Counted from the stretch's first letter, positions 45,779-55,054 are shown. The stretch is DNA of 64,000 bases from Dyella_B sp036746095 (GCF_036746095.1 NZ_DAIOEU010000004.1:62001-126000), one strand, 5' to 3'. Notes: generated by a model from the sequence alone, not told the origin. Translations and numbers: made by a program.

Positions 45779-46824
45779 ACGCCCAGGCGCTCCATGCGGT
45801 AGCTGCCGTCGAGTACGCGCTGGACCCACGGACGGTTGGCGAGATACCAGTCGACAGTGGCCTCGATACCGGCTTCGAAGCTATGCGAGGGCTGCCAGCC
45901 CAGTTCTCGTTGCAGCTTGCTGGCATCGATTGCATAGCGGCGATCGTGGCCGGGACGATCCTTGACATAAGTAATAAGTGATTCGTGCTTGCGCCCATCG
46001 GGCAGCGGCTTCTTGGCATCCAGCAAGGCGCAGATCGTCTTCACCACCGTGATGTTGTTGCGCTCGGCGTTGCCACCCACGTTGTACGTTTCGCCCACCC
46101 GGCCACCTTCCAGCACGCGGCGGATGGCGCTGCAATGGTCGCCAACAAACAGCCAGTCGCGGATGTTCAGGCCATCGCCGTAGACCGGCAGCGGTTCGCC
46201 GGCCATGGCCTTCTGGATCACCAGTGGAATCAGCTTTTCGGGGAACTGATAAGGCCCATAGTTGTTCGAGCAGTTGGTGGTGAGGGTGGGCAGGCCGTAG
46301 GTGTGATGGAAAGCGCGGACCAGGTGATCCGAGGCGGCCTTGGAGGCGGAGTAGGGTGAGTTGGGGGCGTAGGGAGTGGTTTCGGTGAACTTGCCTTCCT
46401 CCCCGAGCGAGCCGTATACCTCGTCGGTGGAGACGTGCAGAAAGCGAAAAGCGTCCCCGTCGGAACCGGCCAGGCTGCGCCAGTAATCTCTTGCGGTTTC
46501 CAGCAGGCCCAAGGTGCCGACCACGTTGGTCTCGACAAATGCGGCGGGACCGTCAATGGAGCGGTCGACATGTGATTCGGCGGCGAAATTCACGATCGCG
46601 GAAGGGCGATATTGCTGCAGCAACGTGCCGACAAGGGCGCGATCACCGATGTCGCCCTGCACGAAGATATGCTTGTCGTTACCATTCAGAGACTCGAGCG
46701 TATCGAGGTTGCCGGCGTAGGTGAGCTTGTCCAGATTCACCACGCGCAGGCCATCCGCAACCGCTTGAAGGACGAAATTGGCCCCAATAAAACCGGCTCC
46801 GCCGGTGACGAGCAATGTTTTCAT
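45775..46824 (-). CDS. rmlB: dTDP-glucose 4,6-dehydratase
   Basis: A 349-residue extended SDR enzyme and first gene of the rml operon. TGGAGFIG is at 7-14, the catalytic STDE is at 132-135, and Tyr158/Lys162 form the YxxxK pair. It converts dTDP-glucose to the 4-keto-6-deoxy sugar. ATG at 46824 matches the usual MKTLLVTGG start; another ATG lies 12 bases upstream. Confidence 0.96.
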   Translation of the reverse strand: MKTLLVTGGAGFIGANFVLQAVADGLRVVNLDKLTYAGNLDTLESLNGNDKHIFVQGDIGDRALVGTLLQQYRPSAIVNFAAESHVDRSIDGPAAFVETNVVGTLGLLETARDYWRSLAGSDGDAFRFLHVSTDEVYGSLGEEGKFTETTPYAPNSPYSASKAASDHLVRAFHHTYGLPTLTTNCSNNYGPYQFPEKLIPLVIQKAMAGEPLPVYGDGLNIRDWLFVGDHCSAIRRVLEGGRVGETYNVGGNAERNNITVVKTICALLDAKKPLPDGRKHESLITYVKDRPGHDRRYAIDASKLQRELGWQPSHSFEAGIEATVDWYLANRPWVQRVLDGSYRMERLGV

Positions 46825-46890
46825 GTATGGCTCCAAATGGGTCGATTATTTTGTCATAGAGCCAAGGGCAATGGTCAGCGCGGGCGGGAT

Positions 46891-46910
46891 GGGGTGGGGT
46901 GGGGTGGGGT
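46891..46910 (+). repeat. Four tandem GGGGT units between rmlB and metB
   Basis: GGGGT occurs four times in a row, just after GGGCGGGA, between the divergent rmlB and metB-like genes. The run could form a G-quadruplex or slip in copy number. It lies about 67 bases upstream of rmlB, in its likely promoter region. Confidence 0.7.
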
Positions 46911-47016
46911 AAGCGACAGGGTTCTCAAAGGATGGGTGCTGCGACTCATGAAGATTCAGAGCCAAATCGGTAACATGTCTGATTTGCCACCCACCTGGAT
47001 CTGGGGCTTCGACAAC

Positions 47017-48183
47017 ATGAAATCAGCCAACAAGCGCCGCTTACGCGGCTTGGGGACGCGAGCCATACACGCCGGCCAAGAGCCTGATCCCAGTACAGGC
47101 GCCATCATGACGCCCATTTACGCCACCTCTACCTATGTGCAGCAGAGCCCCGGAAAACATAAGGGTTACGAATATTCGCGCACGCAAAATCCCACGCGCA
47201 TGGCCTATGAGCGCTGTGTGGCAGATCTGGAGGGCGGCGTAGCCGGGTTTGCTTTTAGCTCGGGCCTGGCCGCCGCGGCCACCGTACTCGATCTGCTCGA
47301 TTCCGGCAGTCATGTAATCGCGATGGACGACCTCTATGGTGGCAGCTACCGGCTGTTCGAGCGGGTGCGGCGCCGATCTGCCGGGTTGGATTTCAGCTTC
47401 ATCGATCTCAATGACGGGAATGCCCTGAAAGCTGCGTTGAAACCCAATACGCGCATGATCTGGGCCGAGACTCCTACTAATCCAATGCTGAAGTTGGTGA
47501 ACCTTGCCAATGTTGCCCGTTTCGCAAAGAAGCATGGGTTGACTTTTGTGGTGGATAACACTTTCTGTTCGCCGATCTTGCAACGTCCGTTGGAGCATGG
47601 CGCCGATCTGGTTCTGCATTCAGCAACCAAATACCTCAACGGACATTCAGATATGGTTGGTGGAATCGTTGTTGCAGGCAGCGCAGGGCTTGCAGAGCGG
47701 ATAGGTTTTCTACAGAACTCTGTCGGGGCAATAGCCGGACCATTTGACGCTTTCTTAGCGATGCGTGGATTGAAGACCCTGCATCTACGCATGAAGGCAC
47801 ATTGCGAACGAGCATTAGAATTGGCGCGCTGGCTTGAGCAACATCCGGCCGTTAAAAGAGTAATTTATCCAGGTCTAAAGAGTCACCCGCAATACCGGTT
47901 AGCGATCCGACAAATGAATGGTTTCGGAGGTATAATTTCAATTGAACTCGCTGGCGGCGGAAAGAGTGTGCGTAGAATGCTCGGACGATGCCAACTGTTT
48001 GCCTTGGCTGAGTCTTTGGGGGGGGTGGAAAGCTTAATAGAACAACCATCGACTATGACTCATGCGTCCTTACCACGACTCCACCGTCGCAAGCTGGGCA
48101 TAACTGATGGCTTGGTAAGGCTATCTGTGGGGATCGAAGATATTGGAGATTTAAAAAGCGAGCTTGACCATTCGTTGGGCTAG
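47017..48183 (+). CDS. metB: Cystathionine gamma-synthase/lyase family PLP enzyme (metB-like)
   Basis: A 388-residue Cys/Met-metabolism enzyme of the PLP fold-type I class. The PLP lysine is Lys205 in SATKYLNGHSD. YEYSRTQNPT, FSSGLAA and LSVGIEDIGDL are typical. It acts in transsulfuration between cysteine and homocysteine. In Xanthomonas the O-antigen locus begins beside metB, and the same holds here. The first third is GC-rich like the left part of the window; from about 47.4 kb on, GC falls. The start could also be 46975 or 46948. Confidence 0.88.
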   Translation: MKSANKRRLRGLGTRAIHAGQEPDPSTGAIMTPIYATSTYVQQSPGKHKGYEYSRTQNPTRMAYERCVADLEGGVAGFAFSSGLAAAATVLDLLDSGSHVIAMDDLYGGSYRLFERVRRRSAGLDFSFIDLNDGNALKAALKPNTRMIWAETPTNPMLKLVNLANVARFAKKHGLTFVVDNTFCSPILQRPLEHGADLVLHSATKYLNGHSDMVGGIVVAGSAGLAERIGFLQNSVGAIAGPFDAFLAMRGLKTLHLRMKAHCERALELARWLEQHPAVKRVIYPGLKSHPQYRLAIRQMNGFGGIISIELAGGGKSVRRMLGRCQLFALAESLGGVESLIEQPSTMTHASLPRLHRRKLGITDGLVRLSVGIEDIGDLKSELDHSLG

Positions 48184-48252
48184 GGGCTATCACGCTAGCG
48201 GATGGCGCGCTTGATAGCGGGACGATCGAAGCCTTAAATTTAGGTAATAATT

Positions 48253-49083
48253 GTGGAAGTTAAAGTTAAAAGAAGAATAATACAGTGGGGGCTTATAATC
48301 TCTGCGCTCACAACTCATATATCTCTCACTAGGGAGCTCTCCAAACGAGATGTACTGGGGCGCTACCGAGGATCTAGTTTTGGCCTGCTTTGGTCTCTGA
48401 TCAGTCCGTTCCTCACTTTATCGATCTACACGTTTGCATTTGGCAGCATTCTTAAAAGTCGATGGCCTCAAACCTCTAATGGATCAGCAAGCTTCGCAAT
48501 GATTCTTTTTGTAGGATTGATTGTGCACGGATTCTTTGCGGAATGTTTGAGTCGGTCTGCGACCTTAATCACGGATAACGTGAATTTTGTGAAGCGAGTT
48601 ATTTTTCCGCTCGAGATATTGCCATGGTCAATGGCAGCGGGTGCGATATTTCACAGTTTAATGAATATGGTGGTGTTCATTGCACTTCACTATTTCCTTG
48701 ATGGTCACCTATCGTTCTTAGTTTTCCTTTTTCCTGTAGTCATGTTTCCACTAGTACTGTTGGCAATCGGTATCGGCTGGATATTCGCAGCGCTTGGTGT
48801 CTACTTTCGGGACATTTCTCAGGTGACTGGGGTGATCTCGACCGCCATGTTTTTCTTGTCCTCTGCAATGGTGCCGATTTCCGCGTTGCCGGCGAATTAT
48901 CAGCCGTTATTCAAGCTCAACCCAATTACGTTTATTATAGATCAGGCTCGTGAAGTTGCCCTATGGGGGCGTTACCCGGATTGGATCGGACTACTCGAGT
49001 ATTCCCTTGTGGCAGTTATTGTAATGATCGTCGGTTTCGGAATGTTTCAGGTCGCTCGGAGGGGGTTTGCTGATGTCCTCTAA
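48253..49083 (+). CDS. wzm: Polysaccharide ABC exporter permease
   Basis: A 276-residue membrane protein with six hydrophobic segments, of the ABC-2 type that exports O-antigen or capsule. The segments LTRELSKRDVLGRYRGSSFG and LWSLISPFLTLSIYTFAFGS near the N-terminus are hallmarks of the Wzm/TagG family. It starts with GTG, with AGG eight bases upstream. Codon use and AT content differ clearly from genes left of 47 kb. It overlaps wzt by 11 bases. Confidence 0.94.
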   Translation: MEVKVKRRIIQWGLIISALTTHISLTRELSKRDVLGRYRGSSFGLLWSLISPFLTLSIYTFAFGSILKSRWPQTSNGSASFAMILFVGLIVHGFFAECLSRSATLITDNVNFVKRVIFPLEILPWSMAAGAIFHSLMNMVVFIALHYFLDGHLSFLVFLFPVVMFPLVLLAIGIGWIFAALGVYFRDISQVTGVISTAMFFLSSAMVPISALPANYQPLFKLNPITFIIDQAREVALWGRYPDWIGLLEYSLVAVIVMIVGFGMFQVARRGFADVL

Positions 49084-50485
49084 AAGCGAAGATCTGATCA
49101 TCTCCTTGAAAGATGTCAGCAAAATGTTTCCTATATATAAAAGTCCTCATCATCGGCTGGTGCAGATGCTTTCTCCGCCAAGAGATAAGGAGCGATGGTA
49201 CAAGAAATTTTGGGCGCTTCAAAATATTTCGATGGACATTCCAAAAGGTGAAACCATTGGCATTGTCGGGCGAAATGGCTCAGGTAAGTCGACCTTATTG
49301 CAGGTAATTTGCGGCATCCTTTCCGCAACTAACGGAGAGGTATTTGTAAAAGGACGCATAGCGGCGCTCCTAGAATTGGGCGCAGGCTTCAATCCTGAGT
49401 TTACCGGTCGTGAGAATGTCTTTCTGAACGGAACGGTATTGGGCTTAAGTCGAGAGGAAATTGCAGCGCGATTTGATGAAATTGCAGATTTCGCCGATAT
49501 TGGCGAGTACATTGACCAGCCGGTGAAAAGCTATTCGAGCGGCATGTATGTGCGTTTAGCTTTCGCGGTGGCTATTCACGTAACTCCGGAAATCCTGATC
49601 GTAGACGAGGCCCTATCAGTCGGAGACGAGGCATTCCAGCGCAAGTGTTTTGCTAGAATCAACGCTCTTCGAGACTCAGGAGTTACAGTTCTCTTCGTCT
49701 CACATTCTGCCGGTATCGTTACAGAGTTATGCAATCGAGCGATATTGCTTGATCGTGGCGAAATTATTGCCTTGGGCCCCCCGCGAGAAGTTGTTGCAAA
49801 ATATCACAAGATGCTTTTTGCGCCGCAAGAGAAAGTTGTGGAAATAAGGGCGAGATTGCGTTCGGAAATGCAGGGTAGCAAAGCTCTGGATAGTGATTCC
49901 TTGGTGCAGAATCACAACTACACCAGATTTTTGGCGGGTTCGCCAACTGAGCAAGAGGACGAGCAAGCTTACCTGGACGAACACATGCGTCCTGTAAGCA
50001 CGGTGCACTATGCAAACATGGGGGTGGATATTGTTGATCCTCATATTGAGACATTGTCGGGTCGGCGAGTGAACGTGATCGCCGCGGAGAAGGACTACAT
50101 CTACACTTACGAAGTGCACTTTTCTCAAAGCGCAGCCGGAGTACGTTTTGGTCTTATGGTCAAGACCGTCACTGGATTTGAGATTGGCGGTGGCGCGAAT
50201 GCGTTGCAGCAGGACGCGATATCGGTCATAGACAAAGGCAGTCGAATCAAGGTTGGTTTTCGTTTCACCTGTTGTCTCGCAGCGGGCGTGTATTTTGTGA
50301 ACGCAGGGGTAGTCGGTGTTGTTGGTGAAGAAGAAACGTTTTTGTGCAGGCAAGTCGATGTGACGATGTTTAGGGTTATGCCCGATCCTAACCGGATCGC
50401 GACCGGTCTCGTGAATTTAGGTATTGTCCCGGAAGTCAAGTTTCTTACTTTGTGCGGAAACGCGATTGACAACGAAGTCCGGTAA
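49073..50485 (+). CDS. wzt: Polysaccharide ABC exporter ATPase with C-terminal carbohydrate-recognition domain
   Basis: A 470-residue ATPase. Walker A GRNGSGKS is at 66-73, signature YSSGM at 154-158, Walker B ILIVDEA at 174-180, and the switch His at 211. After about residue 250 it carries a linker and a Wzt-type beta-sandwich (about 325-455: RVNVIAAEKDYIYTYEVHF; GGGANALQQD). In E. coli O8/O9a this domain binds the capped end of the finished chain. Its presence therefore suggests that the exported polymer bears a terminal modification. ATG at 49073 has a GGAGGGGG site. Confidence 0.94.
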   Translation: MSSKSEDLIISLKDVSKMFPIYKSPHHRLVQMLSPPRDKERWYKKFWALQNISMDIPKGETIGIVGRNGSGKSTLLQVICGILSATNGEVFVKGRIAALLELGAGFNPEFTGRENVFLNGTVLGLSREEIAARFDEIADFADIGEYIDQPVKSYSSGMYVRLAFAVAIHVTPEILIVDEALSVGDEAFQRKCFARINALRDSGVTVLFVSHSAGIVTELCNRAILLDRGEIIALGPPREVVAKYHKMLFAPQEKVVEIRARLRSEMQGSKALDSDSLVQNHNYTRFLAGSPTEQEDEQAYLDEHMRPVSTVHYANMGVDIVDPHIETLSGRRVNVIAAEKDYIYTYEVHFSQSAAGVRFGLMVKTVTGFEIGGGANALQQDAISVIDKGSRIKVGFRFTCCLAAGVYFVNAGVVGVVGEEETFLCRQVDVTMFRVMPDPNRIATGLVNLGIVPEVKFLTLCGNAIDNEVR

Positions 50486-50522
50486 GCAATGAAAATTGTG
50501 CTGATTTCAGGATTGCTCAAGC

Positions 50523-53500
50523 ATGAGTAGCAAAAATGTGATTGTGGGATGGACCGGACGTCTTTCCCTCGATAGATTTTGTGAAGTTGCCGGCCTCATG
50601 GACGATCGCCCCGAGATCGTCTCCAGAATTCCACTTCAGGGAATGGATGCTAATGTACTTGTTGCGGTCCGCGTACAAGAGGTTGTTGCGTTGTTAGTGA
50701 GCCGTTTCGGTCGCTACAAGGTCGCTTATGTGGATTGGACGTCGAATGGCGGACGGTTTAGGAATTTAGTCTGTTTTTTTATTGCATATCTGCTGTCAGC
50801 AGGTAGTGTAAAAATTGTAGAGGATGGCAATTTGACTAATACGGGCAATTTTTTTTCGCGCCAAGTCCGTCGTTTATATGATAAGGATATGGCTATATAT
50901 GTGACTCTTATTTTATGTGCAAATCTCGCTGCTATCGTTGTGAGGGCAAAAAAAATTGTTTGGGGTATTTTTTATCCCTTAATAATGCTTTGTTCAATAT
51001 CCTTTGGGGAAAGAGCGCATCTTCAAGAAAAAATGGCTGAGCATTCTGCTCGCTATGGACGTATTGATTATTGGTTATCTCAGGCGAACTTTAAGCGAAA
51101 GCCGCTTTTGATAGCTATTGCTTACGGCGCGTTGTTTGCAGCATGGACGGTGCCAATGTATGCGATGTTGCTCATACTTAGAGTGTTCCGCGGAATGACG
51201 CGTCCCGTCGATCCGCGCACTGCAATTTTGTTCGTTTCGCACGAATGCCGTTTGAACGGCGCCCCGCAAAGCTTGCTGACATTGCTAGCAGGGCTCGATA
51301 GAAAGGAATTTAGGCCTCTATTACTGGTGCCGAGCGAGGGGCAGCTTGCCGACGCCGCAAGAGCGATAGGAGTGGATGTCTATATCACACCACTGTCTCA
51401 GGTGCTTATGCAGCGTCCAAATCGGTTCGCGCTTTGTCGTCATTTTGTACGCTTGCTCGTTTCCATAGGCGCAATTATGGGCCTAATCGTGCGCGAGCGT
51501 GTGTCGCGAGTTCACATCAATGTCGCGGTTACTCCTGATGCGGCTCTGGCTGGAAGGTTGCTGGTTGTCCCTGTAGTTTGGCACTTCAGGGAAACTATTG
51601 GGGTAAGTCGCTGGAGTCGATTCCAGATATGGGTGTTAAAACGATTTTCTAGTCTTGTCGTGTGCAACTCGGAATTCACGCGTGCGCGCATAGCGGAACT
51701 AGGTTGTCCCTATACTCGTTCAATTACATTACATAACTGTATTGACGATAAATTTGGGGGGTGGCGACATTCGCGCGCCGAAGTGCGTCGTGAATTAAAG
51801 ATACCTGAGAGCACAGTTTTGGTTGGTTGCGTTGGCCAGATTACGAGTGATAAGGGACAGGACATTTTCGTACGAAGTGCGGGGCTTGTGGCCAAAGACC
51901 ATCCCGATGTCCGTTTTGTGCTTGTTGGCACTTTGGAGAATGCAGAATATGTTGCTGAACTGCGGCGCATTGCTGCCGAACAGGGTATTGAAGATAGATT
52001 GCTATTTTTGGGGTTTCGAACTGACATAGGACGCATAATATCTGCGCTAGATATTCATGTGACTCCATCGCGATGGGATGAACCCTTCGGTCGAGTCGCT
52101 CTCGAGTCTATGGCGTTAGGTGCGGTTTCTATTGTTTCTGATCGTGGAGGATTGCCGGAAATCGTGCAGAACGGTGAATCAGGCCTCGTATTTGCCTCTG
52201 AGGACGTAGATGGGTTGGCGCGCCTGCTCAATGAGCTAGTAAGCAATCCAGAAGAGCGCCACAATCTTGCATCCAAGGGCCTGGAGCACGCGAGAGCGGA
52301 ATTTTCGAGCTTAAGGCATGTTGACGATTTTCAACACCTTATTCGTTATCCCTTTCATCCGGAGAGGACGGGGCGATTTAATTCAATGTGGCGTCGATTG
52401 GCGCCAGTTCTCCCGCGACGCCTGCGTGCAAATTTGTGGTGCGTACCTGCATATTTGCTGTTGTTAGTCATTGTGCTGATGGTATGGAGTATTTCGATAT
52501 CTTGTTTTCTCGCCGCACTTCCTTTCGCTCTATTTGCCGGCTGGGCGGCGAGACATCTTCATTGCTCAGGAGATATAGCTGTCCTGGCTTACCAGACCAA
52601 GCGAAATGCATCTACTCGCTTCAGAGTGACGCGCTTATTTGATCGCATGCGAGCTTTTGGAGTTAAATCAAAGGTTTTCTACCCTTCTAACGAATGGTTG
52701 GGGGATATATTTTATTCTTCATTGTTCTATGGTGAACATCCTTACCTGAAGGATTTTTATTACTATGCGATTATTTTTCCCGTCAGGCTATATGGTATTA
52801 TCTGTTGCTTATTTTATCGATCGGTTTTGATTCAATATGAGTTATTTTATGAGGGGCCGATGTGGCTTGAGCGTTTGGTTATTCGGTTGCATCCGCGTGT
52901 TTATTATGATTATGACGATTCTCTCTTTGCCTTTAGTAGGTATGCTAAGGAGCTTCCGAAGATACTTCCTCGTTTTCACCATATAGTGGTTGGTAACGCA
53001 TATCTTGCCGACTACACGCAAAAATTTAATAGCAATGTCACGCTAATCCCTACGTGTCCAGACCAGACGAGCGAAAGAATACCCGTTTCGGAAGATAAAA
53101 GACTAGTAATTGGTTGGGTGGGCAATCCGGCCAATTTGAGCTATTTGAGAATGCTGAGGAAGCCAATCGAGGAGCTGAGTAAGCGCTATAATATTGAAGT
53201 TCTCGTCGTATCCGCAGGCCCATATCAGCTGCAATGGTTCGGCCTGCAGGGGCTGCCTATTCGTCGGCGCCAGTGGGCTCTATATAGAGAACTTAGCGAC
53301 CTGCAAGACATGGACATTGGGGTAATGCCTGTGGACGAGGACGAAATTGGGAGAGGTAAATGTGGTTTTAAGGCTTTGCAATATATGGCAGCGGGCGTGC
53401 CAACCATTGCTTCTCCAGTAGGTGTGAACGCAGAAATTGTCGAGCATCTAAAAAATGGATTTCTTGCCAATAGCGAGAGCGAATGGACGGAATATATGGA

Positions 53501-53639
53501 GCGGCTCATAGACGACAAAGCGTTGCGTATACGTTTTGGAGTTATTGGTCGAGAAAAAGTGGCGCAAACGTTTGATCAGGATCAGCAGGTAAATCGATGG
53601 ATTGTGCTCATTGATGACACTCTGTCAAAAGTCGGGTAG
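50523..53639 (+). CDS. Large protein with two glycosyltransferase (GT4-like) domains
   Basis: A 1038-residue protein in three parts. Residues 1-230 are of unrecognised type with hydrophobic stretches (about 79-92, 125-160 and 195-222). Residues 233-605 form a GT4 domain (FVSHECRLNGAPQSL; VGCVGQITSDKGQD; the ExxxxxxxE motif in SRWDEPFGRVALESMALG). A hydrophobic segment at 640-675 leads to a second GT-B-like domain at 684-1035 (YQTKRNASTRFRVTRLFDRM; GWVGNPANLSYL; KCGFKALQYMAAGVPTIASP), where the usual Glu pair is less clear. It could add two sugars. The coding sequence is AT-rich. Confidence 0.88.
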   Translation: MSSKNVIVGWTGRLSLDRFCEVAGLMDDRPEIVSRIPLQGMDANVLVAVRVQEVVALLVSRFGRYKVAYVDWTSNGGRFRNLVCFFIAYLLSAGSVKIVEDGNLTNTGNFFSRQVRRLYDKDMAIYVTLILCANLAAIVVRAKKIVWGIFYPLIMLCSISFGERAHLQEKMAEHSARYGRIDYWLSQANFKRKPLLIAIAYGALFAAWTVPMYAMLLILRVFRGMTRPVDPRTAILFVSHECRLNGAPQSLLTLLAGLDRKEFRPLLLVPSEGQLADAARAIGVDVYITPLSQVLMQRPNRFALCRHFVRLLVSIGAIMGLIVRERVSRVHINVAVTPDAALAGRLLVVPVVWHFRETIGVSRWSRFQIWVLKRFSSLVVCNSEFTRARIAELGCPYTRSITLHNCIDDKFGGWRHSRAEVRRELKIPESTVLVGCVGQITSDKGQDIFVRSAGLVAKDHPDVRFVLVGTLENAEYVAELRRIAAEQGIEDRLLFLGFRTDIGRIISALDIHVTPSRWDEPFGRVALESMALGAVSIVSDRGGLPEIVQNGESGLVFASEDVDGLARLLNELVSNPEERHNLASKGLEHARAEFSSLRHVDDFQHLIRYPFHPERTGRFNSMWRRLAPVLPRRLRANLWCVPAYLLLLVIVLMVWSISISCFLAALPFALFAGWAARHLHCSGDIAVLAYQTKRNASTRFRVTRLFDRMRAFGVKSKVFYPSNEWLGDIFYSSLFYGEHPYLKDFYYYAIIFPVRLYGIICCLFYRSVLIQYELFYEGPMWLERLVIRLHPRVYYDYDDSLFAFSRYAKELPKILPRFHHIVVGNAYLADYTQKFNSNVTLIPTCPDQTSERIPVSEDKRLVIGWVGNPANLSYLRMLRKPIEELSKRYNIEVLVVSAGPYQLQWFGLQGLPIRRRQWALYRELSDLQDMDIGVMPVDEDEIGRGKCGFKALQYMAAGVPTIASPVGVNAEIVEHLKNGFLANSESEWTEYMERLIDDKALRIRFGVIGREKVAQTFDQDQQVNRWIVLIDDTLSKVG

Positions 53640-53643
53640 TAAA

Positions 53644-54978
53644 ATGAACAATAAAAAACGCCTTATCCTAGTTATAGGCATGCATCGCTCAGGAACGAGT
53701 GCAATAACCAGGGGACTGAAGGCACTTGGTGTCGAATTGGGTGAATCTCTGCTGCAGCCTGGCCCATTGGAGAATCCACGCGGCTTTTGGGAAGACAAAG
53801 ACATTGTTGAATTGAATCGAGAGCTACTCGAGGCACTTAGTACTGATTGGTGTAGTGTGGCTGATATTGACCGGCGATCACTTCCGGCAGATGTGCTTGA
53901 GTCGTTTTTAGCTCGCGCCGCTGAACTTCTCAATCAGAAACTCGAAACTCGCGCTATCTGGGCTTTTAAAGATCCGCGCACCACTCGATTGTTATGGTTT
54001 TGGAAGCAAGTCATCGAACGGATTGGGGTTTCGGATGTCAACTATGTCTTATGCCTGAGGAATCCCCTCGCAGTTTCGGATTCGCTTTTTATCCGGAACG
54101 GGATTGACCGAGCGACTTCAATCCTGCTTTGGGGAGTCTACACTGTGGAGGCTCTACAGCAGATAGATACGGATAGTAGCGTGGTGATTGACTATGACCA
54201 GCTACTAGAGAACGGACGCGAAGTGCTTAGTCAACTAGCCACAACAATGCATCTTCCCTGGGCGGTAGGACGTTTGGAGGAGGAGTATTTTAGCGAGTTT
54301 CTAACGTTCGACTTGCGTCATAACAAATATGAACTCGATGAGCTACGTGATAGTGGTTTAGCTGATCCGGCCATCGTGCAGTTATATGCAGAAATTTCAA
54401 GAGCTGCTTTGACTGGCGGGCGACTAGATAGCCATCAAATTTTGCCGTCTCTAGAGATGGCGGCGGAATGGTTGAAAGGAATCGCTGCGCTACGAACGGC
54501 TATGGACCGAATGGAAGCAGATCAGCACAAAGAGTCTAATACACATGTTATGCACTCAGAGTTTGAGCGAACCGAAATGTTCAGGCTTGAATGCGACAGA
54601 CTTAGGGAGAGGAACGGTGAGCTGGAAGGTCATCTCAGTGAGTTAGAACATCTGCGCTCGCAAGCTGAAATGTTTAGGCTCGAGTGCGATAGGCTTAGAG
54701 ATAGGAATGGTGAATTGGATGGCCAATTAATTGAGCAACGGTCCAGTACGGAGAAACTTCGAAACGATTTTGAAGCTCTTATTGCAGAGAGCGCGAGCGA
54801 AAAGGAGAGTCATATCAAGATGGCATGTCAAAATGCCGCGTTGATGACGAGAGTCGTGGGGCTAAGAGCGGCGCGTTCACTGATGATTGACCATTTTTTT
54901 AAAGATCTGGCAGTCCTTCGTGCCACAGTGGACCGGTTGGAATCGCAACAGTCGCGAGAAGACAGTCTTGATGAATGA
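53644..54978 (+). CDS. Sulfotransferase family protein with C-terminal repeated coiled coil
   Basis: A 444-residue protein. Residues 1-280 form a PAPS-dependent sulfotransferase-like P-loop domain: the phosphosulfate loop GMHRSGTSAITRGL is at 12-25, GFWEDKDIV near 48, AFKDPRTTRLLWFW at 107-120, and the 3'-phosphate-binding Arg/Ser in LCLRNPLAVSDSL at 137-149. Residues 305-440 are charged and heptad-like, with a 31-residue tandem repeat (EMFRLECDRLRERNGELEGH at 311 and EMFRLECDRLRDRNGELDGQ at 342). Proteins of this P-loop type also include non-sulfotransferases, so activity is inferred. PAPS could come from cysD/cysNC at 61-64 kb. Confidence 0.8.
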   Translation: MNNKKRLILVIGMHRSGTSAITRGLKALGVELGESLLQPGPLENPRGFWEDKDIVELNRELLEALSTDWCSVADIDRRSLPADVLESFLARAAELLNQKLETRAIWAFKDPRTTRLLWFWKQVIERIGVSDVNYVLCLRNPLAVSDSLFIRNGIDRATSILLWGVYTVEALQQIDTDSSVVIDYDQLLENGREVLSQLATTMHLPWAVGRLEEEYFSEFLTFDLRHNKYELDELRDSGLADPAIVQLYAEISRAALTGGRLDSHQILPSLEMAAEWLKGIAALRTAMDRMEADQHKESNTHVMHSEFERTEMFRLECDRLRERNGELEGHLSELEHLRSQAEMFRLECDRLRDRNGELDGQLIEQRSSTEKLRNDFEALIAESASEKESHIKMACQNAALMTRVVGLRAARSLMIDHFFKDLAVLRATVDRLESQQSREDSLDE

Positions 54979-55054
54979 TGGCGCTAGTTCTCGCATTTGA
55001 TTTTTACAAATCAATTTTACTCATCGCGTTAGTCTTATTAAAGGAATAGTGGTC

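Noticed and set aside
53644..54978. RaxST-type tyrosine sulfotransferase with a RaxX-like peptide
   Set aside because: RaxST is encoded with raxA/raxB exporters and a small RaxX gene; none is present, and the neighbours are glycan genes.
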